Of a DNA stretch of 64,000 nucleotides, positions 48,101 through 55,389 are shown piece by piece. A model generated the notes under the pieces. It was not told the DNA's origin. It did not search any database and saw only the letters and a program-made list of their open reading frames with translations. The DNA comes from Microbacterium hydrocarbonoxydans (GTDB lineage Bacteria; Actinomycetota; Actinomycetes; Actinomycetales; Microbacteriaceae), in contig NZ_JAAKXW010000003.1 of the NCBI RefSeq assembly GCF_011752045.1, forward strand, positions 1 through 64,000. Reading direction: 5' to 3'. Numbering within the stretch: the stretch's first letter is position 1; each line of letters starts with the position of its first letter. The position numbers and the translations under genes were made by a program.

Positions 48101-49450
48101 GGTGTTGCCGATCAGCGCGACGGGGCCCACGCCGGGCTGCGCATGCGGCAGCCACTGCACCCACGACCAGGCGTGCTCCTGATCGCGGTCGCAGAGCACC
48201 ACCACCTGGAGGTCGCGCGGGGAGCGCAGCGCGGTCAGCGCCGTGAGCATGGAGCGCACGACGCCCGCGGTGATGTCGGCGGGGCCGGCGACGCCGACCG
48301 GTCCGCTCTCGAGGTCGACCGACACGGGGGACGGCGACACGCCCACCCGGCGCTCATCCCGCCGCTCCTTCTGCGGGCCGCCCTCGAACCGGACGTCGAG
48401 CGGGACGTCCGCCACGCCGACCCGGATGCTGAGCGCGTCGGACTCGGAGCGCCTGCGCTCCCAGAGCCGGGACAGGGGGCGGGTGACGACGTCCCTGATG
48501 TACACGGGGTCGAGGTGGTGGTACCAGCTGCTGAGCCGCTGCTGGCGCACGTGCACGGCGATCCGCTCCCGGGCGGACTCGATCTCCTCGATCCACTCCG
48601 CCTGGGTCTTCTCCCCCTTGCGCTTGGCGATCTTCTTGTTCGCGAAGAACGAGCCGATCACCATGATCGGAGACGCCGCGGCCATCAGCAGCATGATCGG
48701 GCGCTGGAACACGAACGCCAGCGTCACGCCGAGGACGACGGGGACGATGGCCGACAGCCACGGCAGCGGCGAGGCGTCCGCCTCCTCCGGCTCGTCGCCG
48801 GGGAGGGCGATCGTCGGCGGCGTGGCGGCGGGGCGGATGCGTGAGGGGCGGTTGAACGCGCGCTTGCCGAGCTCGTCCACGGTGATGTCGGCGTCGGATG
48901 CCGGGGCGACGCCGAGGCGCACCACGCTGCTGCCGAGCTGCACGAGGTCGGCGGGGACGATCTCGGCGTCGCGCTCGCCGTCGACGCCGTTCACCACGAG
49001 GTTGCCGTCGGCGCCGACGAGCTCGAGATGCGCGGAGAGCGGCAGCGGGGACCCGTCGGCGGCGAGACCGCCGGAGACCGTCATCGTCATGTGCTCGTCC
49101 TGCAGGTGCGGGTCGGCGATCTTGATCGACGCCCGCGGCCCGCGGCCGATGAGCAGCTGCTCACCCGGTGCGACGGCGACCGACTCCCCCGCGAAGGGGC
49201 CGGCGACGAACTCCAGGCGTATCGTGCCGGGGGGCAGCACCACCGGCACGCTGCTCGGCACCACGCCGCCGCTGCGCAGCGAGGCGGACGCGAAGGACGC
49301 GGACGGCTCGGCGCCCGGTGCGAGTACCTCGGCGGGGACGTTCAGCGCCTCGCCGATCTCGGACACGGTCGTCGCCTCGTCGACCTTCACGAACCAGGAC
49401 TCTGCGTGCGATCCGCCGGGGCGATCGGCGACGGTCAACCGGAGGCTCAT
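45110..49450 (-). CDS. eccC: Type VII secretion ATPase, EccC/EssC-like, with FHA N-terminus
   Basis: 1446 residues. An N-terminal strand-rich domain (about 1-60) and an FHA domain (about 75-185, LLIGRGPRASIKI) precede two membrane helices at about 230-275. Three FtsK/SpoIIIE ATPase domains follow. The first has a full Walker A GTTGSGKSEF near residue 642 and Walker B VVDEFAEL near 752. The second has FGGSRSGRTT near 980 and the third AGDRRSGKTS near 1270. The single-chain layout with FHA domain resembles Firmicute EssC more than mycobacterial EccCa/EccCb. It would power export of the WXG proteins and effector. ATGA overlap with the upstream secreted-protein gene. Confidence 0.92.
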   Translation of the reverse strand: MSLRLTVADRPGGSHAESWFVKVDEATTVSEIGEALNVPAEVLAPGAEPSASFASASLRSGGVVPSSVPVVLPPGTIRLEFVAGPFAGESVAVAPGEQLLIGRGPRASIKIADPHLQDEHMTMTVSGGLAADGSPLPLSAHLELVGADGNLVVNGVDGERDAEIVPADLVQLGSSVVRLGVAPASDADITVDELGKRAFNRPSRIRPAATPPTIALPGDEPEEADASPLPWLSAIVPVVLGVTLAFVFQRPIMLLMAAASPIMVIGSFFANKKIAKRKGEKTQAEWIEEIESARERIAVHVRQQRLSSWYHHLDPVYIRDVVTRPLSRLWERRRSESDALSIRVGVADVPLDVRFEGGPQKERRDERRVGVSPSPVSVDLESGPVGVAGPADITAGVVRSMLTALTALRSPRDLQVVVLCDRDQEHAWSWVQWLPHAQPGVGPVALIGNTDLTRRERVREIGALLDVRQRIGRNRQLDTESHVVLVVDGARRYRMLPGMVALLEQGSAHGIHVIAIDSDRSRLPEEASTVVVADPGDPLLGRVESNDAYHSPVLLDQVSVAYAEELARHMCSIEHVRGVGDDSTVPTSVRYTELLGIDLDDPQPIVEQWRVAPRQSYVVIGAGSEGECAIDIAADGPHALVAGTTGSGKSEFLQALVVSLALANRPDALNFVLIDYKGGSAFADCARLPHTVGMVTNLDARETERALASLDAELKRRERVLRDDIGAKDVDAAWEKDADAAARLGLARLMIVVDEFAELKTELPDFINGLVRIARVGRSLGVNLVLATQRPSGVITPEMQSNVNLRIALRVTDRSDSTDVIGTPDAALISAATPGRGYIRAGQDAAPIVFQTARVAGLRLGHQRMTRVLPPAARYDWQTVGLPPRFPVTEKAAHRPDQDDTDLRGLVQLAGRAAAALGVERSPSPWLLPLPDVLPLDRFDQDAAPEGAVVLGLVDVPSRQTQRPLLWNVHTDSHLLFFGGSRSGRTTAVRTLLAQAVQRFTPADLHVYAVDYGTGALLPFAAAPHTGAVVTPQDAGRLPRLLDRMGAELSRRQAVLAAAGVGSIAEQRAGADARDALSYAVFVIDGWERLSASMSADDMVAVRDQVLRLLREGPSTGLRVVLTADRSVAADKVASFIDTRYALPMRDVNDYRGAGIMVREIPSEMPPGRALFGSDGTEVQFAVLSADTTGEGQTAAARGIVEYVGSHYAQFPQLAELPQAFRVDPLPVRIGLSETAALPLLEGCTAQAPVVAVGGDRLSRITVDWPSVGGFVVAGDRRSGKTSALASITHQLAWHGTRVVVAVAREGTLLSDVARSHGLPVLTPQSADADLAAALAAGEEPLTVVVDDSEGIRDSALDRALAAARQHTRFIVGIGAESAGASITTALTEAKKGRAGLLLSPTSTIIGTQVFGVQLARTHVGRGAPGSGMFFSDGSYMPVQVPDVTA

Positions 49451-50481
49451 CGTCCGGACATCCCTTCCAGGAGAAGCGAGAGCGGACCCAGGAGGGAGCC
49501 GCTCACATCGGCGGAATCCTCGCCCGCCGGCGGATAGACGAGGTGCAGGGGGGCCTCATCGGCCCAGGACGGCGCGGCGGGCTCATCGCCCTCCAGCGAC
49601 TCGTCGACGGTGATGCTGCCCCAGCCGTCCTCGCCGTCCGCGGCGATGACGCGGAACAGGAACTGGGCGGGCCCGCCGCCGTCGCCGGAGAGCTCGGCCG
49701 CCCCGTCGGGCTCGCACGTGAGACCGTCGGGCTGCGGGCCGGTGCACAGGATCACCCGGTCCTCGCCCCAGGAGAGGGAGGCGAGATCCCACTCGGATGC
49801 CGGCGATACGATGTGCAGCGCCGAGGCCCGGTCCACGCCGCCCTCGACGAACGACACCGTGAGCTCGGCCGTGGTCTGCTGACCGGCGTCATCGGTGACC
49901 CGCAGCGGGATCGCGACGTCGCCGGCCGCGGAGCCGCGCAGCGACAGGTGCGTGGCGCTGACGCCCGCGGCGAACCCCGGCGGCAGCGTCCCGACCTCGA
50001 TCGTGGCGCCGCCCTCCTCAGAGCAGACCGCGCAGGTGATCCCCAGCGCCGACAGCGGCACCATCGCCTGCTCGCCGACCCGCACCGGCAGGTCGAGCCG
50101 GTCGACGGCCATCTCCGGGGCGGGAGGGGGCCCGAGCCGCACCGAGTACGTGACCTCGAGGCGCGCCGACGCGGACACCAGCTCCACCGCGAGCGGGCGC
50201 TCACCCCAGTCGGGGTCGTAGCCCTCCGCGGTGAGCGAGATGCCGTCGGGCTCGCACGCCACGGTGACGCCGTCGAGCTCTCCCAGGCGGCCGCAGTCGA
50301 TGAGCCACCCCTCACCGGGGCGGATGTCCCCGGTCTCCTGGAACGGGATCTCCACCGCGCCGTTGGGAGGCGGGCCGTCCCCTTCGCCCTCGTCCGCGGC
50401 CGTGAGCACCCCGAACGCCGCCGGCAGCGCCAGCGCGAGGAGCGCAGAAGCTCCACGACGCCACGGCTGATACGAACGCAT
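49447..50481 (-). CDS. Secreted protein coupled to EccC, unknown
   Basis: 344 residues. A Sec-type signal peptide (RRGASALLALALPAAFG) is followed by beta-rich, Ig-like text with several Cys residues (LIDCGRLGEL, CAVCSEEGG, ILCTGPQ, LTCEPDG) and a C-terminal hydrophobic stretch (GSLLGPLSLLLEG). Its stop overlaps the EccC start, so the two proteins are probably made together and may act together at the membrane. No known type VII component recognised. Confidence 0.72.
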   Translation of the reverse strand: MRSYQPWRRGASALLALALPAAFGVLTAADEGEGDGPPPNGAVEIPFQETGDIRPGEGWLIDCGRLGELDGVTVACEPDGISLTAEGYDPDWGERPLAVELVSASARLEVTYSVRLGPPPAPEMAVDRLDLPVRVGEQAMVPLSALGITCAVCSEEGGATIEVGTLPPGFAAGVSATHLSLRGSAAGDVAIPLRVTDDAGQQTTAELTVSFVEGGVDRASALHIVSPASEWDLASLSWGEDRVILCTGPQPDGLTCEPDGAAELSGDGGGPAQFLFRVIAADGEDGWGSITVDESLEGDEPAAPSWADEAPLHLVYPPAGEDSADVSGSLLGPLSLLLEGMSGR

Positions 50482-50557
50482 GCGACTCCAAGATTCCGGG
50501 GCAGACCACGACTAGGATAGACGGGCCTGATGACCAGAGAGAATCCGCACTGAATCG

Positions 50558-51223
50558 ATGAGCGACATCCCGCGCACGCGCCGAGAGCGCAGCACCTCGC
50601 CCGACGGAGATCTCACCGGCCGGACGGCGCTCATCACGACGACCCCCGTCTCCTGGGGCCGCCCCGCCGCCGTCACTCCGCCGGCGATGTCCGGGCAGGT
50701 CGGCTGGGACGCGGCGCGTCCGAGCCTGGAGCAGGTCCACGGCGCAATCCGCCCGCTGGAGACCTCCGGCAGCGTCCTCCCCGAGCTCGAGGACTCCCCC
50801 GAGACGCGCAGGCGCCCGCTCTGGCGGCATCCGGCGTTCCTGGTCTCCGCGGGCACCACGCTGCTCGCCCTCATCGTCCTCGTCGTCCTGCTCCTCATCG
50901 GAGCGTTCGGCACGAAGTCGGCGGCCTCCGACCTCCGCTTCGAGGTCACAGAGAACGTCGTGCGGGCGTCCTGGAGCGGCCCCGACGTCCCGTACCAGGT
51001 CATCGTCGTCGACGGCCCGGGCGGTCCCGCCGTCGACGTCTCCCAGCGGGTCACCGGCACCGAGGTGTGGCTCCCGCTCGCCGCGGGGCTCATCGACGAG
51101 GGCTCATGCCTGATCGTGCGTCCGGCGGAGGGGAACGAGAAGGCCGAGGCCTCCCTCGATCGCGGAGCGCTCGAGCAGCAGGGAGCGGTCTCCGGGTGCG
51201 TGGCGGATGCGTCGGACGGCTGA
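50558..51223 (+). CDS. Single-pass membrane protein with extracellular Cys-paired domain
   Basis: 221 residues. A cytosolic N-terminal part of about 90 residues, a helix near 95-116 (LLALIVLVVLLLIG), then an extracellular Fn3-like domain with Cys in GSCLIV and SGCVAD. The extracellular part resembles that of the local Ser/Thr kinase. Divergent from the secreted protein gene, in the middle of the type VII locus. Function unknown. Confidence 0.7.
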   Translation: MSDIPRTRRERSTSPDGDLTGRTALITTTPVSWGRPAAVTPPAMSGQVGWDAARPSLEQVHGAIRPLETSGSVLPELEDSPETRRRPLWRHPAFLVSAGTTLLALIVLVVLLLIGAFGTKSAASDLRFEVTENVVRASWSGPDVPYQVIVVDGPGGPAVDVSQRVTGTEVWLPLAAGLIDEGSCLIVRPAEGNEKAEASLDRGALEQQGAVSGCVADASDG

Positions 51224-51920
51224 TCGGCGCCGCGGCCTCGCTCCCGTCGCGGTGGCGCTGCTCGCTCTGACCGGATGCTCGAGCGCGCCGTCCGTCCCCG
51301 TGTCGACCCCGACGCACATCGATCTCGGGAAGGAGTGGCCGGAGGACGTCGGCAACGGCATCTCGCTGCTGGGCACGGCCGACGCCAGGGCCACCGTGAT
51401 CGACGCGATGCGGGCGGCCGGCGGCGCGACGATGACCGGGACCTTCGTGGACGCCGCAGGGCGGCGACTGGCGATCGACGTGTCCGGAGGACCGGCGCAG
51501 GTCGTCGCCGAGTTCACGGCCGACGAGGAGACGACGCGCATCGCCGTGATCGACCAGGTCGCCTACGTGCTGCCCTCCCCGGCGGTCGCCGCCGCCCACG
51601 AGCTCGACGAGGACGTGTACTCGTGCCTCGCGCTGGACGACCCCGCGCTGCGGCAGTGGGAGATGCTGCTCGAGCCGATGCACGCCGTGTCCGAGCTCAC
51701 GCGTGACGCGAGCGCGATCGCGGATGCCGCAGGGGACGGCGCCAACCTCATCCTCGGAGAGGAGGGCGCCCTCGGCGTGCTCACCGTGCAGCGGGAGGGG
51801 GAACCGCTCCCGATCCGCCTGGTCCGGGGGGATGCGGCCGGCACGGTGGATCTGACCTTCTCCGACTGGGGCCCGCCGGAGAGGATCGAGCAGCCGTCAC
51901 CGCTCGGCGACGGCTGCTGA
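51207..51920 (+). CDS. Hypothetical lipoprotein of the type VII locus
   Basis: 237 residues. Signal peptide with lipobox LTGC (Cys near residue 24). The mature domain reads like an LppX/LprG-type or LolA-like beta-sheet protein (GTFVDAAGRRLAIDVSGG, DQVAYVLPSP), but I cannot assign it. It overlaps the preceding membrane gene by 17 bases, so the two are coupled. It may act at the outer face of the secretion system. Confidence 0.7.
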   Translation: MRRTADRRRGLAPVAVALLALTGCSSAPSVPVSTPTHIDLGKEWPEDVGNGISLLGTADARATVIDAMRAAGGATMTGTFVDAAGRRLAIDVSGGPAQVVAEFTADEETTRIAVIDQVAYVLPSPAVAAAHELDEDVYSCLALDDPALRQWEMLLEPMHAVSELTRDASAIADAAGDGANLILGEEGALGVLTVQREGEPLPIRLVRGDAAGTVDLTFSDWGPPERIEQPSPLGDGC

Positions 51921-51934
51921 GCCCGCGCCCAGCG

Positions 51935-52267
51935 TCACCAGCGCGGCAGGCCCGCGCATGCGGCCGACACCCGGTACACGCCGGTCACCGGGTCGGCGAA
52001 CGCCAGCCACACGGCCTTCTTGTCCTTGCGCTCGGCCGCCTCGATGATGCGGCGGAAGGTCGCCGGCGCGGCGCCGGCCCATTCGATGTAGGCGGCGTCG
52101 TCGATGCCGAACGACCCCATCTCGGCGACGTCGAGCACCTTCTCGGCCGCCCGGATCACGTCGTCGAAGTCGTCGAGGTTGCCCACCTGGGACGCCAGCA
52201 CGGATGCCGTGAGGTCGATGATGGGCTGCACCATCCGCTCGCAGCGCTCGGCTCTCAGATCAGTCAT
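51935..52267 (-). CDS. Small hypothetical protein
   Basis: 110 residues from ATG 52267, with GGAAGGAA upstream and an ATGA overlap with the preceding gene. Helical N-terminal half (DDFDDVIRAAEKVLDVAE), then a compact C-terminal part ending RVSAACAGLPRW. No signal peptide. Last gene of the kinase-side transcript. No family recognised. Confidence 0.65.
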   Translation of the reverse strand: MTDLRAERCERMVQPIIDLTASVLASQVGNLDDFDDVIRAAEKVLDVAEMGSFGIDDAAYIEWAGAAPATFRRIIEAAERKDKKAVWLAFADPVTGVYRVSAACAGLPRW

Positions 52268-53055
52268 CTCGTTCCTTCCGTCTCGCCGGGCCTTCTGCCC
52301 CGCCATATCGCCATGATCGTGGTGTGCATCACCGACGGCTCGCTCGAGACGATGACGGGCACCCCCGCATCCCCCGCGCTGACCCGCACCGCCGTGGTGA
52401 AAGGGTCGACGCTCTCGGGCTCCACCCCCCATTCCAGGGCCACCCGCGGGCCGCCGGAGCCCATCGACACGAAGAACGAGCCGCGCACCGCGCCCGGAGC
52501 CCTGTCCCGGTACTCGCGGACGGTGCCCTGATCGACGCCGAGGAGCAGCTGCACGCGGGAGTAGCCGGCGGCGCGCATGAGGCGCGCCGTGAGCTTCCGG
52601 ATGCCGGCGAACCGGGTGCCGCGCTCGTCGATCACCAGGCCGCCCACCACGTGGGCCCAGGGGAAGTCGATGCCGGCGTAGCGCATACCGGCCTGCGACA
52701 CCGCGAGGTACTCGTCCGGTGCGTCGCGGATGGCCGCCAGGAGGCGGCGGATGGACGCGATCCTGATGAAGGCCGCGATCGCGGCGATGGCCACGACCAC
52801 GAGGAGCACGTAGGTCAGCGGCCGCCCCGCGTCCGCGGCGAAGAGCCAGACGGCGACGACCGCCGCCGCGACGACCAGCCCGCCGAGCACGGCGAGCAGC
52901 GTCGTGTTCGCACGGAGGCGGCGCGCCGACAGCTCGCGCGCGACGGGGAGGGCGAACACCTCGCCGCGTTCGAAGAAGGCGCGCCAGTGCGCGGCGATGC
53001 GCGCGTCGACCGGTCGCGGCTGGAGCGGCGACACGGCCCCGGTGCCGTCACTCAT
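52264..53055 (-). CDS. Hypothetical two-helix membrane protein
   Basis: 263 residues. Two hydrophobic helices at about 52-74 and 79-98 are followed by a cytosolic domain of 150 residues with YLAVSQAGMRYAGIDFPWAHVVG, which resembles PH-like (YdbS-type) strands. No firm family. Starts before the FHA-HTH stop (8-base overlap), so it is part of the same operon. Confidence 0.68.
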   Translation of the reverse strand: MSDGTGAVSPLQPRPVDARIAAHWRAFFERGEVFALPVARELSARRLRANTTLLAVLGGLVVAAAVVAVWLFAADAGRPLTYVLLVVVAIAAIAAFIRIASIRRLLAAIRDAPDEYLAVSQAGMRYAGIDFPWAHVVGGLVIDERGTRFAGIRKLTARLMRAAGYSRVQLLLGVDQGTVREYRDRAPGAVRGSFFVSMGSGGPRVALEWGVEPESVDPFTTAVRVSAGDAGVPVIVSSEPSVMHTTIMAIWRGRRPGETEGTR

Positions 53056-53767
53056 CGTTCTCCGGCACCTCGTGGACGGCGTCGAGCAGCGGGAGGTCCT
53101 CCCTGGTGACGAGACGCGACGCGACGACGTGCTCGACGAGGCGGGCGCGACGGTTCGTCGCGACGCTCCGCTGGCCCCCGCGCATGCCGGGCACGCCGAT
53201 GCGGTCGAACTTGTCGCACACGTTGTCGAGCTTGCGGTTGAACCGCGTCACGGTCCAGCCGAGCCGCTCGGCCGCCTTCGCCGAGGTGGGGATCTCGCTC
53301 ATCCCGGTGCCGTCACGGCGCAGCTGCGGCTCGGCGAGGGCGAGGATGAGGAGCTTCTGGCTGAGCGTGAGGGGCACCTCGCCGATGGTCGAGGCTCCGC
53401 CGTCGTCGGGTTCTCGGCGCGTGGCCCGGAAGGTCGGCTCCGCGGCGTGCAGCGTGAGCTCATAGGTCGTGGGGCCCGCGCTGAACACGACGGTCGTCTT
53501 CTCGAACACGAGCGGGAGACGGGCGCCGGGAGCGAGCCAGGCCTGCACGCCCCCGGCCGAGTCGGTGACGGTCGCGCTGAGACGCGTGCCCACGTTCGAC
53601 AGCCACCAGAGCCCGTCGGCATCCGTGATCTCCAGGAAGTGACGGTGCAGGAACAGGTTGTCGTCGAGCTCGAGGTCGCCCTCGCGACCGACCACGAACC
53701 TGCCGCCGCGCTCGATCGGGAAGTACTCGCCCGCGAACTCGACCGTGACGCCTCCGTCTGCGCTCAT
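53048..53767 (-). CDS. FHA-domain protein with C-terminal helix-turn-helix-like region
   Basis: 239 residues. Residues 5-110 form an FHA-like domain (GRFVVGREGDLELDDN, LHRHFLEI). The C-terminal 110 residues (LTLSQKLLILALAEPQL, then SAKAAERLGWTVTRFNRKLDNVCDKF) read as a winged-helix DNA- or protein-binding fold. It may link kinase signalling to transcription of the locus. ATG 53767 overlaps the kinase stop (ATGA). Confidence 0.78.
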   Translation of the reverse strand: MSADGGVTVEFAGEYFPIERGGRFVVGREGDLELDDNLFLHRHFLEITDADGLWWLSNVGTRLSATVTDSAGGVQAWLAPGARLPLVFEKTTVVFSAGPTTYELTLHAAEPTFRATRREPDDGGASTIGEVPLTLSQKLLILALAEPQLRRDGTGMSEIPTSAKAAERLGWTVTRFNRKLDNVCDKFDRIGVPGMRGGQRSVATNRRARLVEHVVASRLVTREDLPLLDAVHEVPENDE

Positions 53768-55389
53768 TCCACGCACCCCCGCTCCTCCTCCGATGCGCGA
53801 CCGTCCGCCCGACGCAGCATGACGGCGATGCACACCTCGCCGGGCTCGGCCGTGAACTCCGCCTTCGGCTCCTCCGCCGTCTGCGGATCGACCTCGCCGG
53901 ACCCGTCGACGACGCTCCAGATGTAGGAGTCGCCCTCCTGCGGATCCTCGTTCTTCCAGGTGAAGACGACCTGGTCGCCCTGCCGAGAGCCGGCGATGTC
54001 GGTGACCTTGGGCACGAAGTCGGAGACGACGTCGATCGGCTCGGGCGAATCGACGGTCTCGGGCGGGCTCTCGATGCCGGCCACGAGGATGTTGAGCGCG
54101 ACGATCGCACCGATCACGAGCACGGCGGCGGCAGCGGAGAGCCCGATCCACAGGCCCTTGCGGCTGCGCGGCCCCGCGGGCGCGGAGGCGCTGTCTGCGG
54201 TCGCGGGGGCGGGGGCCGCCGCCGGCGCGGCGGTCTGGGCTGCGAGCGGCTGCACGATCATGGGCGGCCGGGCGATGGTCCGGTCGTCGGCGTCGGGACG
54301 CGGCGCGGCCGGCGCCGCCGGAGACCGCAGCTGCGTGGCCTCGTCCACGGGCTCCGCGGCGGGCGGCGGGTCGAAGCGCGGGACGACCGGGGACGCCGGC
54401 TGCTCCTTGCGCTGCGTCGTCGCCGAGGGGCGCGTGAAGGCCGCGACATCCGGGTCGATGCTGACGACCTGCCGCACCCGGGTGAGACCGTCGTCGTCGT
54501 CCTCGAGGTCCTCCGCCGGAGGGTGCTCGTCGACGATGTCGATGGGGGTGACCGAGTGCGACAGCTCGATCTGCACCTTCTGGAGCGCGCGTGCGAACGC
54601 GACGGCGCTGGGATAGCGGTCGTCCGGGTTCTTGGCCATCGCGCGCTCGAGGACGCGCTGCAGACTCTCCGGGGAGTCCGGGCGGCCGAGCGGCGGCAGC
54701 GCCGCCCTCTCGATCCGCTCGATGAGGTCGGCGCTGGAGTTGCGCTCCCCCGGGCGCTCGAACGGGGAGCGTCCGGCGAGGAGGGTGTAGATCGTGGCGC
54801 CGAGCGCCCACACGTCGGTGCGCGGGCCGCTCTGCGGGGGCTCCGCGAAAGACTCCGGGGGCGACCACGGTATCGACATGCCCGAGGCCTCGCCGATGGC
54901 GTCGGTCGTCGACGCGATGCCGAAGTCGGTCAGGGCGGGGCGGTTGTACTCGGTGACGAGGATGTTCGCCGGCTTGATGTCGCGGTGCAGCACCCCGGCA
55001 CGGTGGGCGGTCTCGACGGCGCCGGCCACCTGCACGCCGACGCGCAGCGCCTCGGCGACGGAGAACGGCTCCCTGCGGGCGCGCAGCTGCAGGTTCGGCC
55101 GCGGGCAGTACTCCATGACGAGGTAGGGCCGGCCGTCGCCGGCGACGCCGGACTGGTAGATCGTGACGATGGCGGGATGCGTGGAGAGCATCGCCATCAC
55201 GTTCGCCTCGTCCGCGAACTCCTTCGCGGCGCCGCTGGACGTCCGGTCGGCGAGCAGCACCTTCACCGCCACGCGGCGGCGCGGCATCTGCTGCTCGTAG
55301 AGGAAGACGTCCGCGAAGCCGCCGGTGCCCAGCGGCTCCAGGTACGTGAAGCCGGGCAGCTCCGGCGGCGGCGAGGGCCGACGACTCAC
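53764..55389 (-). CDS. Ser/Thr protein kinase with extracellular Fn3-like domain
   Basis: 541 residues. Kinase domain at about 15-280, with glycine loop GTGGFADVF, Lys43, HRD at 135-137 and DFG at 155-157, so catalytically complete. A Pro/Ala linker of about 120 residues leads to one membrane helix near 405-432. The extracellular domain of about 105 residues is Fn3-like, with Cys in EVCIAVM and RGCVE. PASTA repeats are absent. It probably phosphorylates FHA partners encoded next to it. ATGA overlaps on both sides. Confidence 0.93.
   Translation of the reverse strand: MSRRPSPPPELPGFTYLEPLGTGGFADVFLYEQQMPRRRVAVKVLLADRTSSGAAKEFADEANVMAMLSTHPAIVTIYQSGVAGDGRPYLVMEYCPRPNLQLRARREPFSVAEALRVGVQVAGAVETAHRAGVLHRDIKPANILVTEYNRPALTDFGIASTTDAIGEASGMSIPWSPPESFAEPPQSGPRTDVWALGATIYTLLAGRSPFERPGERNSSADLIERIERAALPPLGRPDSPESLQRVLERAMAKNPDDRYPSAVAFARALQKVQIELSHSVTPIDIVDEHPPAEDLEDDDDGLTRVRQVVSIDPDVAAFTRPSATTQRKEQPASPVVPRFDPPPAAEPVDEATQLRSPAAPAAPRPDADDRTIARPPMIVQPLAAQTAAPAAAPAPATADSASAPAGPRSRKGLWIGLSAAAAVLVIGAIVALNILVAGIESPPETVDSPEPIDVVSDFVPKVTDIAGSRQGDQVVFTWKNEDPQEGDSYIWSVVDGSGEVDPQTAEEPKAEFTAEPGEVCIAVMLRRADGRASEEERGCVE

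Noticed and set aside
45194..48844. 1216-codon open frame on the plus strand opposite eccC
   Set aside because: Composition is Arg/His/Asp/Gly-rich with no domain; it is an antisense shadow of the high-GC eccC gene.
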